Positions 1 to 9,334 of a stretch of DNA of 64,000 nt are shown here, in pieces; position 1 is the first letter of the stretch; the number at the start of each line of letters is the position of its first letter. The translations under genes and the position numbers were made by a program. The DNA comes from Roseovarius sp. (lineage in GTDB: Bacteria; Pseudomonadota; Alphaproteobacteria; Rhodobacterales; Rhodobacteraceae): positions 248,001-312,000 of the forward strand of contig JAJFIA010000010.1 of the NCBI GenBank assembly GCA_021775255.1, given 5' to 3'. Under the pieces are notes generated by a model that was not told the DNA's origin, searched no databases, and was given only the letters and a program-made list of their open reading frames with translations.

Positions 1-108
1 AGCCATCAAGACTTTGAACACACCCGATATGGGGTGGTCAGCGAAAATTGACAAAACCATGAAACCTTATAGTCTTTTTAACATTTGTTATTAAATTTGG
101 GGCAAATC

Positions 109-735
109 ATGGGTTTTTCATATAAATATCGTTCCATTTCGCGGCGCCGGGTTTTAACGGGTGCATCTGCCATGCTCGGCGTTGGCCTGACGGGAAACGT
201 GACCTTTGCTGATGGGGGTGGTGGCGGTGAAAAGGAGTCTCAGCCATCAACGCATAACACATCAACCAATGCCCCATCCCCGAAAACAAGAAATAACGGC
301 GAAAAAATTCGGGTGATGTTTACGAAAGAGAAATATCACAGAATTTCCACGAAAGGCCTCAAGACCGCGATCAAGGGCATTGAGTCCGGAGATGAGTATT
401 GGATCGACGGATTTACAGAAAAAATGTCGAGAAACATTTTTGAAATGACGCTGATGGATCGCAAATACACCCTTCTCATTTTTAAAGACATGCTCAAATT
501 AAAAACACGCGAGAAGCGCAAAACATATCTCGAAGATAAAGAATTTGATCTGGATTTGGAAATTGAGCGCCTGCAACGTGAATTAAGACCCAAAACATTG
601 GAAGACGCACTTTTTAACGAAAACAAAGAGTTTTATGAAAGAGTAAAGGCCAGGCTGAAATGGTTCAGAGCCTATAGAAGGCTTTTGCACCAATGGACCA
701 AAAAACCCATGGAAGGCATGTTGCCCAGCGGATAA
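109..735 (+). CDS. Orphan exported protein with Tat-like signal
   Basis: I do not recognise the mature protein. The ATG at 109 gives 208 residues and puts a twin-arginine-like segment (SRRRVLTG) at about residues 10-17, followed by a hydrophobic stretch rich in A, G and L, so export by the Tat route is likely. An earlier TTG at 85 would only add eight residues. A low-complexity linker rich in G, S, T and N follows (about 36-65). The rest is highly charged, rich in K, R and E, probably helical, with no cysteine cluster or metal motif. The DNA is more AT-rich than the neighbouring genes, which hints at an accessory gene. No partner gene is visible; the window starts 108 bases upstream. Confidence 0.6.
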   Translation: MGFSYKYRSISRRRVLTGASAMLGVGLTGNVTFADGGGGGEKESQPSTHNTSTNAPSPKTRNNGEKIRVMFTKEKYHRISTKGLKTAIKGIESGDEYWIDGFTEKMSRNIFEMTLMDRKYTLLIFKDMLKLKTREKRKTYLEDKEFDLDLEIERLQRELRPKTLEDALFNENKEFYERVKARLKWFRAYRRLLHQWTKKPMEGMLPSG

Positions 736-769
736 AGGCAGAATTTGGAATTAAAAACCTGTCCGGGGT

Positions 770-1294
770 TCAATGCAGAAGGGTGCGGGGGTGCGGCGCT
801 GATCGCTGCCAGATCATCACCGGCTGATCCGCAGGACGCTTCATCTGCGTCAGCATATGTTCGGTGCGGATGCCGGGCAGGCTGGCGAAGGCATCAAACA
901 GCGCCTCGGCCCCTTCCGCATTCAGCGGCACCTGCAGATTGGTCTGGCCCGGTTGCACCAATACCCAATGGGCGGGTTTTGCCGTTGGATCAAGCATCAA
1001 AGCCGACATTTCTCTCAACGCGACCGTACCGCCGGTGAGCGGGCCAAAATAGGCCACCTGCCCTTCGTCAACCTGCACCACGCCGGGGCCGCCTACGCCG
1101 CCCTGAAACCGCACCCGTTGCAGGCCCGCCAGCAGCAGGGCAATGCCAAGGATCATCACCACATAGCCCAGATAATGCAGCAATCCGATAGTGCCGAAAA
1201 CCCATAGCCCCCCAAGGGCAAGCGCGGCCAAAGCCACCAGCACCTCGCGCCAGCGCCACAGGGTTTGGCGGGCATCTGTTCGGATCAAACTCAT
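770..1294 (-). CDS. Conserved small membrane protein downstream of rsmE
   Basis: This 174-residue protein has two closely spaced hydrophobic helices (about residues 18-37 and 40-60) and a soluble C-terminal half with no catalytic motif that I can name. Its ATG overlaps the rsmE stop codon by four bases (ATGA), so it is translated in the same operon and probably by coupling. Function unknown. The topology suggests an inner-membrane protein with a soluble domain. Confidence 0.75.
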   Translation of the reverse strand: MSLIRTDARQTLWRWREVLVALAALALGGLWVFGTIGLLHYLGYVVMILGIALLLAGLQRVRFQGGVGGPGVVQVDEGQVAYFGPLTGGTVALREMSALMLDPTAKPAHWVLVQPGQTNLQVPLNAEGAEALFDAFASLPGIRTEHMLTQMKRPADQPVMIWQRSAPHPRTLLH

Positions 1295-2019
1295 TGCCAG
1301 TCCCCCAACGCCTGCTGCCAGAGGGTCATCGCCGCCACCGCCGCCGTATCGGCGCGCAGGATGCGCGGGCCAAGGCTGACGGCATGGGTGAAAGGCAAGG
1401 CGTGCAGCCTTTCCCGTTCCACTTCAGAAAATCCCCCCTCAGGCCCGATCAGAATGGCCCACGGGCCTTTGGCGAGGCCGCCTGCAAGGGCGGATGAGCG
1501 GCCCGCGCGGGCTTCATCGCAAAACATGAGCTGCCGGTCCTTGGGCCAGTTGGCCAGAACCTGTCCAAGTTTTTGCAAGGCACAAACCTCGGGCACGAAG
1601 GTGCCGCCGCATTGCTCGGCGGCTTCCACAGCATGGGCTTGCAGGCGGTCTTGCCGGATCCGCTCGGCATTGGTGAAATCGGTCTGTACCGGGCAGATAC
1701 GCCGCGCGCCCATCTCGGCGGCCTTTTCCACGATGAAATCCGTGCGCGCCTTCTTGATTGGCGCAAATAACAACCACAGATCGGGCGGCATCTGCAGATC
1801 CTGCATCCGCTCTTCGGCCCTGAGCAGGCCGCCTCGCTTGCCCGCCTCCACCACCTGCGCGCGCCATTCGCCATCCCGGCCGTTAAACAACAAAACCGCA
1901 TCACCAACCCCAAGCCGCATCACCGCAAAAAGGTAATGCGCCTGATCCCGGTTGAGAGGAATGGTTTGCCCTTGCCCCAAGGGGTGATCTACATAAAGCC
2001 TGATTTTTGCAGTTGCCAT
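1291..2019 (-). CDS. rsmE: 16S rRNA (uracil-1498-N3)-methyltransferase RsmE
   Basis: RsmE transfers a methyl group from S-adenosylmethionine to N3 of U1498 in 16S rRNA of the small ribosomal subunit. The 242-residue product shows the SPOUT knot signature near its C-terminus: GPEGGF at about residues 192-197 and LGPRILRADTA at about 216-226. The N-terminal part fits the PUA-like RNA-binding domain. I chose the ATG at 2019 because the longer reading from 2211 adds 64 residues that lie inside the divergent ubiA gene and look non-coding. The length is normal for the family. The next gene on this strand overlaps the stop. The start lies only 11 bases from that of ubiA, so both promoters must sit within coding sequence or overlap. 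Confidence 0.93.
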   Translation of the reverse strand: MATAKIRLYVDHPLGQGQTIPLNRDQAHYLFAVMRLGVGDAVLLFNGRDGEWRAQVVEAGKRGGLLRAEERMQDLQMPPDLWLLFAPIKKARTDFIVEKAAEMGARRICPVQTDFTNAERIRQDRLQAHAVEAAEQCGGTFVPEVCALQKLGQVLANWPKDRQLMFCDEARAGRSSALAGGLAKGPWAILIGPEGGFSEVERERLHALPFTHAVSLGPRILRADTAAVAAMTLWQQALGDWQ

Positions 2020-2030
2020 GGGGCCAACAT

Positions 2031-2996
2031 ATGACCGGAAATGACAAGACGCCAGAGGCCAATGGGCAAGTTGCCGATGCGGTGGCCGGGAATTGGGTGG
2101 ATAGTTGTGCGCCTGCACCTCTGCGCCCCTATCTGCGGCTGTCGCGCGCCGACCGGCCGATCGGCACATGGCTTTTGCTGTTGCCCTGCTGGTGGGGGCT
2201 ATTGCTTGCAATGCTCTATGACGGGCAAGCCGGTTGGAGCGATCTGTGGATATTTGTTGCCTGCGGTATCGGTGCCTTTCTGATGCGCGGCGCGGGCTGT
2301 ACCTGGAATGACATCACCGACCGGCATATTGATGGCTTGGTTGAGCGCACTGCCTCGCGGCCCATTCCGTCGGGGCAGGTCAGTGTGAAACGCGCATTCC
2401 TGTGGCTTCTGGCGCAAACGCTTGTCTCATTCGCCATTCTGCTCAGCTTCAACAATGCGGCTATCGGCCTTGGCGTGCTGTCGCTGGTGCCGGTGGCGAT
2501 TTATCCGTTTGCCAAGCGCTTTACCTGGTGGCCGCAGGTGTTTTTGGGCATCGCTTTCAACTGGGGCGCGTTGCTGGCCTGGACGGCCCATAGCGGCGCG
2601 CTGCACTGGCCTGCGGTGTTGCTGTATCTTGCGGGCATAGCCTGGACGCTGTTTTATGATACGATTTACGCCCATCAGGATGCCGAGGATGATGCGCTTA
2701 TCGGGGTCAAATCCACCGCTTTGCTGTTTGGGGCCCGTACCGCATATTGGCTGAACCGGTTTTTGATGATCGCGGTCACGCTGATGGCTGTGGCGGTGAT
2801 TCTTGCGGATATTGAAGGCCGACAGGTGGCAATGCTGATTGCGCTGTGCGGCCCCTGGGCGCTGGGCTGGCATCTGCATTGGCAGTTGCGGCATTTTGAC
2901 CATGAAGATACCGCACAATTGCTGATACTTTTCCGCTCAAACCGCGATGCGGGCCTGCTGCCTGTGCTGTTTTTCGCCGCTGCATTGCTGGCGTGA
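2031..2996 (+). CDS. ubiA: 4-hydroxybenzoate polyprenyltransferase UbiA
   Basis: UbiA attaches the polyprenyl tail to 4-hydroxybenzoate in ubiquinone synthesis, in the inner membrane. The 321-residue protein is strongly hydrophobic with about eight or nine helices. It has both aspartate-rich prenyl-diphosphate motifs: NDITDRHID at residues 93-101, followed by RTASRP, and DTIYAHQDAEDD at about 210-221. The ATG at 2031 is preferred to the one at 2007, which would overlap the divergent rsmE start. Length and motifs are standard. The 11-base gap to rsmE leaves no room for a separate intergenic promoter. Confidence 0.94.
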   Translation: MTGNDKTPEANGQVADAVAGNWVDSCAPAPLRPYLRLSRADRPIGTWLLLLPCWWGLLLAMLYDGQAGWSDLWIFVACGIGAFLMRGAGCTWNDITDRHIDGLVERTASRPIPSGQVSVKRAFLWLLAQTLVSFAILLSFNNAAIGLGVLSLVPVAIYPFAKRFTWWPQVFLGIAFNWGALLAWTAHSGALHWPAVLLYLAGIAWTLFYDTIYAHQDAEDDALIGVKSTALLFGARTAYWLNRFLMIAVTLMAVAVILADIEGRQVAMLIALCGPWALGWHLHWQLRHFDHEDTAQLLILFRSNRDAGLLPVLFFAAALLA

Positions 2997-3060
2997 TTGA
3001 TCTTGCTCCCAAGCCCGCTTAGATACTTGATCTGGAATTACAATAGTTGGCCTGTCATCC

Positions 3061-5010
3061 ATGCGTCTGTCATTGATCTTCACTATTTCAGCTACCTTTC
3101 TAGTGGCAGGTATTTTGTGTTTTGTCGCCGCTGGTTATGCGGTGACGGCGATTGAGGAAGATTCCCGCGAAACCGTGCTTGAAACCCTGGAAAACAACGA
3201 TCTTGCCTGGGCCGAGGTGGATGCCGACGGATTGCAGGTGTTCCTGGCCGGAACCGCCCCTTCCGAGGCGAAGCGCTTCAAGGCAATATCACTTGCAGGC
3301 ACGGTTGTAGATGCGGCCCGGGTGATTGATCAGATGCTGGTTGCCGATACCGCCGCGATAACCCCGCCCCGGTTTTCGGTTGAGATTTTGCGCCATGAGG
3401 GCGGGATCACCCTGATCGGCCTGATTCCCGCAGCCACTGACCGTGACGAATTGCTGGCGGATGTGGCCAAGGCCACGAACGGGGCCGAAATTGCCGATTT
3501 TCTGAATGCCGCCGACTATCCGCAACCCGATAACTGGGATGATGCGCTGCATTATGCGGTGCGCTCGCTCAAGATGCTGCCGCGCACCAAAATCTCGGTC
3601 AATGCCGACCGGGTTGAGATTACGGCGATGACGGAAAGCCTGCGCGCCAAGCAGCAGGTTGAAACCAGACTGACGCGCACCACGCCTGAGAATGTATCCC
3701 TGTCAATGGATATTTCCGCCCCAAGGCCCGTGATCACCCCGTTTTCCCTGCGGTTTCTGATTGAAAATGATGTTGCCCGGTTTGATGCCTGTTCGGCCGA
3801 TTCAGAAAACGCACGTGAAGAGATACTCAAAGCCGCCGGGCATGCCGGATTGCAGGGCAATACCGATTGTACCATTGGCCTTGGTGTGCCTTCGCCGCTA
3901 TGGGGGCAGGCGGCCGTTCTTGCCATCGCCGCATTGGATGAGCTGGGCGATGGCAGCCTCACCATCTCGGATGCGGATATATCCCTGATCACGGCTCCGG
4001 GCATTTCCGAAGAGGATTTTGACACGGTCATTGGCAGGCTTGAGGCGGCCTTGCCCACGGTATTTTCCCTGCATGCGGTTCTGACGCCACCTCAGGATAC
4101 CGGTACACCCGTCATACCAGAGTTTGTGGCCACATTATCGCCCGAAGGGCTGGTGCAGATCCGGGGGCGTGTCAACAGCGAGCTGACCCGAAAAACCGTA
4201 GGCAGTTTTGCCCGCGCCCGCTTTGTCTCGGATCAGGTCTATATCAGCACCCGCATCGCCGAGGGCCTGCCCGATAGTTGGCCGTTGCGTATTCTCACCG
4301 GGTTGGAAGCGCTGTCATACCTGTCAAACGGTGTGGTTACAGTGACACCTGACAGCCTGGATATTACCGGCACAACCGGCAATAAAGAGGCCGGGGCAAA
4401 GGTATCGGGCTTTCTGACCGAAAAACTGGGGGATGCAAGCCAGTTTTCGATCAATGTGAGTTATCAAAAGGCGCTTGATCCGGTGGCCAGCATTCCCACC
4501 CCGGATGAATGCGAAGAGATGATTGCCAGGATGTTATTGGGGCGCAAAATCCTGTTCGAGCCGGGCTCGGCCACGATTGATGCCACAGCCGCGCCGATCA
4601 TGGATGACATTGCCGAGATACTGAAACAATGCGGTGAAATCAAAATGGAAATTGGCGGCCATACCGATAGTCAGGGCCGCGAAGTGATGAATCAGCAGCT
4701 CAGTCAGGCGCGCGCCTTTGCGGTGCTTGATGAATTGCGCAAACGCCGGGTTCTGACATCGGGTATTACCGCCATCGGCTATGGCGAGGATAAGCCGATT
4801 GCCGATAATAACAGCGAAGCAGGCCGCGAAGACAACCGCCGGATTGAATTCAGGCTGATCCGGCCCGAGCCGGCGAAAGAACAGCCAACGGGGCTTGAAA
4901 GCCTTGAGCAACCTGTTGCAGAACAGAATGCAACTGCGGCCGGGGCCACGGAGACGGGCGCCGATGCCGGGGATCAAAATCAGGAAGAGCCACAAGATGA
5001 ACAGAACTGA
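3061..5010 (+). CDS. OmpA-family envelope protein with long N-terminal region
   Basis: A 649-residue protein with an N-terminal hydrophobic helix (residues 3-26) that acts as a signal peptide or anchor, a long region (about 30-480) containing several BON-like alpha/beta repeats, and a C-terminal OmpA-type peptidoglycan-binding domain (about 490-600). The OmpA domain includes the conserved GHTDSQG loop, the NQQLSQARA helix and the GYGEDKPIADN plus NRRIEF segments. The tail is rich in E, Q and A. By family it should tether the envelope to peptidoglycan in the periplasm. The following gene overlaps its stop, so the two products probably act together. The BON assignment is by eye and less sure than the OmpA one. 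Confidence 0.85.
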   Translation: MRLSLIFTISATFLVAGILCFVAAGYAVTAIEEDSRETVLETLENNDLAWAEVDADGLQVFLAGTAPSEAKRFKAISLAGTVVDAARVIDQMLVADTAAITPPRFSVEILRHEGGITLIGLIPAATDRDELLADVAKATNGAEIADFLNAADYPQPDNWDDALHYAVRSLKMLPRTKISVNADRVEITAMTESLRAKQQVETRLTRTTPENVSLSMDISAPRPVITPFSLRFLIENDVARFDACSADSENAREEILKAAGHAGLQGNTDCTIGLGVPSPLWGQAAVLAIAALDELGDGSLTISDADISLITAPGISEEDFDTVIGRLEAALPTVFSLHAVLTPPQDTGTPVIPEFVATLSPEGLVQIRGRVNSELTRKTVGSFARARFVSDQVYISTRIAEGLPDSWPLRILTGLEALSYLSNGVVTVTPDSLDITGTTGNKEAGAKVSGFLTEKLGDASQFSINVSYQKALDPVASIPTPDECEEMIARMLLGRKILFEPGSATIDATAAPIMDDIAEILKQCGEIKMEIGGHTDSQGREVMNQQLSQARAFAVLDELRKRRVLTSGITAIGYGEDKPIADNNSEAGREDNRRIEFRLIRPEPAKEQPTGLESLEQPVAEQNATAAGATETGADAGDQNQEEPQDEQN

Positions 5011-5335
5011 GTTTATCATAGTCACTGCCATCGTGCTGTTTGTGGCGTTCTGCATGGGCTGGTTTGCCAACTGGCTGGTGCATCGCTTCATCCGGGTGGC
5101 GGGGACGGATGTGGGCGAGCTGGAACGCATGGCACAAGAGCTGCACGAGGCCGAGGAAACCCGCGATCAGGCAATCACCTATCTGCAACAACGCGAGGCC
5201 GAGCTGACCAATCAGCTTACCCAATCCGAGGCCGAGCTTTCGGCCACCATGGACGGGCTGCGCGAGGCCCGCCGCGAAACCGAAGATCTGCGCGGCCATC
5301 TTGATCGTCTGGCGCTGGGATCGGGCGAGGCTTAG
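4997..5335 (+). CDS. Membrane-anchored coiled-coil protein
   Basis: This 112-residue product has one N-terminal membrane helix (about residues 5-24) followed by a heptad-like helix rich in E, A, L and R (about 38-100). That makes a single-pass protein with a periplasmic or cytoplasmic coiled coil. I chose the ATG at 4997, which overlaps the end of the OmpA-family gene; upstream starts in this frame would lie wholly inside that gene. Function unknown. The tight coupling suggests a small partner of the OmpA-family protein. Confidence 0.75.
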   Translation: MNRTEFIIVTAIVLFVAFCMGWFANWLVHRFIRVAGTDVGELERMAQELHEAEETRDQAITYLQQREAELTNQLTQSEAELSATMDGLREARRETEDLRGHLDRLALGSGEA

Positions 5336-5369
5336 TCACCAATCAAAGCTCAGCGATACAGCAGGCACA

Positions 5370-5405
5370 AAAAAACCCGGTGACCTATCAGCCACTGGGC
5401 TTTAT
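5370..5405. terminator. Possible bidirectional terminator between converging genes
   Basis: An A-run, an imperfect GC stem (CCCGGTG pairing with CACTGGG, one wobble) and a short T-run lie between the stop of the coiled-coil gene and the stop of the converging NYN gene. The symmetry would serve both strands. The loop is about nine bases. Confidence 0.5.
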
Positions 5406-5420
5406 CGCAGTCCGTTTTGG

Positions 5421-5999
5421 TCAGGCCTGCTTTTGCAGTCTTTCTTTTTGCGTATATTCAGGCTCAAATTCGCGTGCCGGTCGGCCAATCACATCGCGCA
5501 GGTTTTCCAGTTCGATGAAGCTGTCGGCCTGACGCCGCAGATCATCCGAGATCATCGGCGGCTGACTGCGGATTGTTGACACAACCGACACCCGCACGCC
5601 CTGACGTTGCAGGCTTTCCACCAATGGGCGGAAATCGCCATCGCCGGAAAACAGCACGATATGATCAATCCGCGGGGCAAGCTCCATGGCGTCAACCGTC
5701 AGCTCGATATCCATATTGCCCTTGACCTTGCGGCGGCCCTGACTGTCGGTATATTCCTTGGCCGGTTTCGTCACCATGGTAAAACCGTTGTAATTCAGCC
5801 AATCCACCAGCGGACGGATCGGCGAATATTCGTCGTTTTCCAGCAATGCGGTATAGTAAAATGCCCGCAGCAGTTTGCCCCGTCGCATGAATTCTGTGCG
5901 CAAAAGTTTATAATCAATGTCAAACCCAAGCGATTTTGCCGCTGCATATAGGTTTGAGCCATCGATGAACAGCGCAAGCCGTTCGTCTTTGTAAAACAT
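5421..5999 (-). CDS. NYN-domain (LabA/DUF88) ribonuclease-like protein
   Basis: A 192-residue protein of the NYN/PIN-like nuclease family. The acidic metal-binding residues are visible: D13 in FIDGSNLY, D97 in GNMDIEL, and D120/D122 in FSGDGDF. Family members of this type (LabA, NicB-like) are single-domain proteins thought to cut or process RNA; the biological target here is unknown. It is divergent from folK across a 149-base AT-rich gap that must hold both promoters. Confidence 0.85.
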   Translation of the reverse strand: MFYKDERLALFIDGSNLYAAAKSLGFDIDYKLLRTEFMRRGKLLRAFYYTALLENDEYSPIRPLVDWLNYNGFTMVTKPAKEYTDSQGRRKVKGNMDIELTVDAMELAPRIDHIVLFSGDGDFRPLVESLQRQGVRVSVVSTIRSQPPMISDDLRRQADSFIELENLRDVIGRPAREFEPEYTQKERLQKQA

Positions 6000-6148
6000 T
6001 AAAATGTCCTCTCTCGGGATATTTATCTATATGTTGCGCTGTTCGTCGGTGAGTGGTTTAGGGAACGCAACAAGACTGACTGTAATAATTTAGATTTAAA
6101 TAGTGAACAGCACAAGGCCAGATCACCTAAAACAGAGGTAGTTGTCTA

Positions 6149-6715
6149 ATGAACTCTGATCAAGTTTTCTTGATTGCCTTGGGCGGTAATCTGCCGTCAA
6201 AGGCAGGAAACCCTGAGAAAACCCTGCATTTGGCAGTGAAACATTTGCATGACATGGGTGGGAGAAACCTGTCAGTCAGCCGGTTTTACAGCACGCCATG
6301 CTTTCCGAAAGGGGCCGGTCCGGATTATGTCAATGCAGCGGCGAAACTCACATTTGCCGGGAATGCACGGGATTTTCTGACTGTCCTGCACCGGATAGAG
6401 GATGAATTTGGCCGCGAACGCACGCAGCGCTGGGGCCGGCGCACGCTTGATCTTGATCTGATTGCGGCGGGCGATCAGGTATTGCCCGACAAGGCCGGAT
6501 TTCAGCGCTGGCTCCGTTTGCCGCCCGACAAGCAAACGCAAAACACCCCGGATCATCTGATCGTGCCGCATCCGCGCCTGCAAGATCGCGGCTTTGTTCT
6601 GGTGCCGCTGGCCGATGTGGCCCCGGATTGGTCTCATCCGGTGCTGAAAAAGACGGTTTCACAGATGCTGGATGACCTGCCTGAAAGCCAGCGTCATGAT
6701 ATTGTTGCGTTGTAA
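6149..6715 (+). CDS. folK: 2-amino-4-hydroxy-6-hydroxymethyldihydropteridine pyrophosphokinase
   Basis: FolK transfers pyrophosphate from ATP to 6-hydroxymethyl-dihydropterin in folate synthesis. Visible signatures are the N-terminal ALGGNL strand, the RxGRRTLDLDLI motif (about residues 95-107) with metal-binding aspartates, and VPHPRLQDRGFVL near residue 142. At 188 residues it is slightly longer than many FolK proteins because of an insert after the DLDLI motif. The ATG at 6149 follows AACAGAGGTAG, an acceptable ribosome site. It heads the conserved run folK-rpoZ-rsh. Confidence 0.94.
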   Translation: MNSDQVFLIALGGNLPSKAGNPEKTLHLAVKHLHDMGGRNLSVSRFYSTPCFPKGAGPDYVNAAAKLTFAGNARDFLTVLHRIEDEFGRERTQRWGRRTLDLDLIAAGDQVLPDKAGFQRWLRLPPDKQTQNTPDHLIVPHPRLQDRGFVLVPLADVAPDWSHPVLKKTVSQMLDDLPESQRHDIVAL

Positions 6716-6814
6716 AATCCCGCCTGTTTGCCTGTGTGATTCTTCACTTGTAAATCCCGAAGGCAGGCGATAGACACCACATCTTAGAAAATTTTGGCTG
6801 ATCGGAGTTCGCCA

Positions 6815-7168
6815 ATGGCCCGCGTTACAACCGAAGATTGCGTTGATAAGGTTCCCAACCGGTTTGATCTGGTGATGCTTGCCGCCCACCGTGCGCGCGA
6901 GATTGCCACCGGATCCTCCATTACCGTGGATCGTGACAAAGATAAAAACGCGGTTGTTGCCCTTCGTGAAATCGCCGAGGAAACCCAATCAGCCGAGGAA
7001 CTGCGCGAGCGTCTGATCGAATCCAACCAGACCCAGATCGAAGTGGACGAGCCGGAAGAGGATTCGATGGCCCTTCTGATGGGTGGCGAAGCCGACAAAC
7101 CCGCCGAGGATGACATGTCCGAAGAAAAACTTCTGCGGGCTTTGATGGAAGCGCAGGGTCAGGGGTAA
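6815..7168 (+). CDS. rpoZ: RNA polymerase omega subunit
   Basis: The omega subunit helps assemble and stabilise RNA polymerase and forms part of a ppGpp-binding site in proteobacteria. The 117-residue product begins with [20 protein letters not shown] and has the conserved [11 protein letters not shown] helix. The acidic C-terminal tail is typical of alphaproteobacteria. The ATG at 6815 is chosen over a TTG at 6794 because the family starts at MARVT. The gene sits 28 bases before rsh, the usual rpoZ-rsh pairing. Confidence 0.95.
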   Translation: MARVTTEDCVDKVPNRFDLVMLAAHRAREIATGSSITVDRDKDKNAVVALREIAEETQSAEELRERLIESNQTQIEVDEPEEDSMALLMGGEADKPAEDDMSEEKLLRALMEAQGQG

Positions 7169-7196
7169 CCCGCGCCCGAAACAGAAAGCGGAGCCG

Positions 7197-9326
7197 ATGA
7201 TCGCGGTTGACGACCTGATCGAACTGGTCCGCCTCTACAATCCCAACACGGACGAAAAGCTGCTGCGCGCGGCCTATGATTATGGCCGTGAGATGCATGA
7301 GGGCCAATACCGCCATTCCGGTGAGCCGTATTTTTCCCACCCCATTGCCGTGGCTGCCATTCTGGCCGAACAGCGGTTGGGTGATGCCACCATTGTCACA
7401 GCCCTTCTGCACGACACGATTGAGGATACCAAAGCCTCCTATGCCACGGTATCCGAGCGGTTCGGGCCTGAAACCGCCGATCTGGTGGACGGCGTGACAA
7501 AGCTGACCAATCTGCAGCTTTCCAGCACTGAAACCCAACAGGCCGAGAACTTTCGCAAGCTTTTCATGGCGATGTCAAAAGATTTGCGGGTGATTTTGGT
7601 CAAGCTTGCCGACCGGCTCCACAATATGCGCACGATCAAGGCGATGCGGCCGCAAAAGCAGATCAAAAAAGCCCATGAGACCATGGATATATTCGCGCCG
7701 CTTGCAGGCCGCATGGGGATGCAGTGGATGCGCGAAGAGCTGGAAGATCTGGCGTTTCGGGTGCTCAACCCCGATGCCCGCGCGTCGATCATTCGCCGCT
7801 TCATCAAGCTGCAAAAAGAAACCGGCGATGTGGTTGAGAAGATCACCAATGACATGCGCGAGGTGCTCGACAAGGCCGGGATTGACGCCGATGTGCTGGG
7901 GCGTGCCAAAAAGCCCTATTCGATCTGGCGCAAGATGGAGGAAAAAGAGATGGGGTTTTCCCGGCTTTCCGACATCTACGGCTTTCGCATTATCACCCAT
8001 AAAGAGCGCGATTGTTACGCGGTTCTGGGGGCGATACATCACCGCTGGCGCGCGGTTCCGGGGCGGTTCAAGGATTATATTTCACAGCCGAAATCGAATG
8101 GCTACCGCTCCCTGCACACCACTGTTTCGGGCCGTGATGGCAAGCGTGTCGAGGTGCAGATCAGAACCACGCAGATGCATGACGTGGCCGAAACCGGGGT
8201 GGCGGCGCATTGGTCATACCGCGATGGTGAGCGCGCCGAGAACCCCTTTGCGGTGGACCCGGCGAAATGGGTTTCCTCGCTGACCGAGCAGTTCGATTCC
8301 GAAGAGGACCACGCCGAATTCATGGAAGCGGTGAAGCTTGAGATGTACGCCGACAAGGTGTTTTGCTTTACCCCAAAGGGCGAGGTTGTCAAACTGCCGC
8401 GCGGCGCCACGCCAATAGATTTTGCCTATGCCATCCACACCCGTATCGGCCACGCCTGTGTCGGGGCCAAGATTGACGGGATGCGGGTGCCGCTGTGGAC
8501 CCGTGTCAAGAACGGCCAATCGGTTGAGGTGATCACCGCCGATGGCCAGACACCGCAAGCCACATGGCTGGATATCGCCACCACCGGCAAGGCGCGCGCC
8601 GCCATTCGCCGGGCCTTGCGCGGGCTGGACCGTGAGCGCTATGTCAAACTGGGCCGTGAACTGGCGCGCTCGGCGTTTGAGCATGTCAATAAAAAAGCCA
8701 CGGATAAGGCGCTGGACACCGCCGCCCGCACCCTGCGCCTGCCGGATCGCGACGCGCTGCTGGCCCGCCTTGGCTGTGCCGAGCTGACGGTGCGGCAGGT
8801 GTTGCACGCGGTCTATCCTGATCTTGCGCCGGGGGAGGGCAGCGAAATCCCCCATGACATCGCCGTCATCGGCCTTGAAGCGGATCAGAGCTTTGACCGC
8901 GCCGCCTGCTGTCAGCCTTTGCCGGGCGAGCGTATCGTTGGCATCACCTATCGCGGCCGTGGCGTGGTGGTACATGCGATTGATTGCGATACCCTATCCG
9001 ATTACGACGATCAGCCCGAACGCTGGCTTGACTTGCATTGGCACGAGGGGCCTCACCCTGCGGTTTACGGCGTCACGCTGAATGTGACGATTGGCAATGA
9101 TGCCGGTGTATTAGGGCGTATTTGCACCTTGATCGGCGAACAAAAGGCCAATATCTCAGACCTGACATTCGTTGACCGCAAACCAGATTTTTACCGTCTG
9201 CTGTTAAACGTGGAATTGCGCGACGCCGAGCACCTGCACAGTGTCATTTCTGCGCTTGAGGCTGAAAGCGATGTCGCCGCGATTGAGCGGTATCGGGGAA
9301 TCGACGCTCAGCTAACTGAACTCTAG
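7197..9326 (+). CDS. rsh: Bifunctional (p)ppGpp synthetase/hydrolase (RSH)
   Basis: Makes and degrades the stringent-response alarmones ppGpp and pppGpp. The 709 residues contain, in order, an HD hydrolase domain with an intact HDTIED motif (H72, D73, E76, D77), a synthetase domain (SYRSLHT-like segment NGYRSLHTTV at about residue 300), a TGS domain beginning at FTPKGEVVKLPRG (about 385) and a C-terminal ACT domain starting near residue 625. Because the hydrolase motif is intact, this is the long bifunctional type, the only RSH in most alphaproteobacteria. It lies between rpoZ and a DUF2062 gene, spaced eight bases from the latter. Confidence 0.95.
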   Translation: MIAVDDLIELVRLYNPNTDEKLLRAAYDYGREMHEGQYRHSGEPYFSHPIAVAAILAEQRLGDATIVTALLHDTIEDTKASYATVSERFGPETADLVDGVTKLTNLQLSSTETQQAENFRKLFMAMSKDLRVILVKLADRLHNMRTIKAMRPQKQIKKAHETMDIFAPLAGRMGMQWMREELEDLAFRVLNPDARASIIRRFIKLQKETGDVVEKITNDMREVLDKAGIDADVLGRAKKPYSIWRKMEEKEMGFSRLSDIYGFRIITHKERDCYAVLGAIHHRWRAVPGRFKDYISQPKSNGYRSLHTTVSGRDGKRVEVQIRTTQMHDVAETGVAAHWSYRDGERAENPFAVDPAKWVSSLTEQFDSEEDHAEFMEAVKLEMYADKVFCFTPKGEVVKLPRGATPIDFAYAIHTRIGHACVGAKIDGMRVPLWTRVKNGQSVEVITADGQTPQATWLDIATTGKARAAIRRALRGLDRERYVKLGRELARSAFEHVNKKATDKALDTAARTLRLPDRDALLARLGCAELTVRQVLHAVYPDLAPGEGSEIPHDIAVIGLEADQSFDRAACCQPLPGERIVGITYRGRGVVVHAIDCDTLSDYDDQPERWLDLHWHEGPHPAVYGVTLNVTIGNDAGVLGRICTLIGEQKANISDLTFVDRKPDFYRLLLNVELRDAEHLHSVISALEAESDVAAIERYRGIDAQLTEL

Positions 9327-9334
9327 GATGGCCA

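Noticed and set aside
6720-6775. CGCCTG/CAGGCG inverted repeat between folK and rpoZ as a terminator.
   Set aside because: Six-base arms over a loop of about 40 bases and no T-run; too weak to call.
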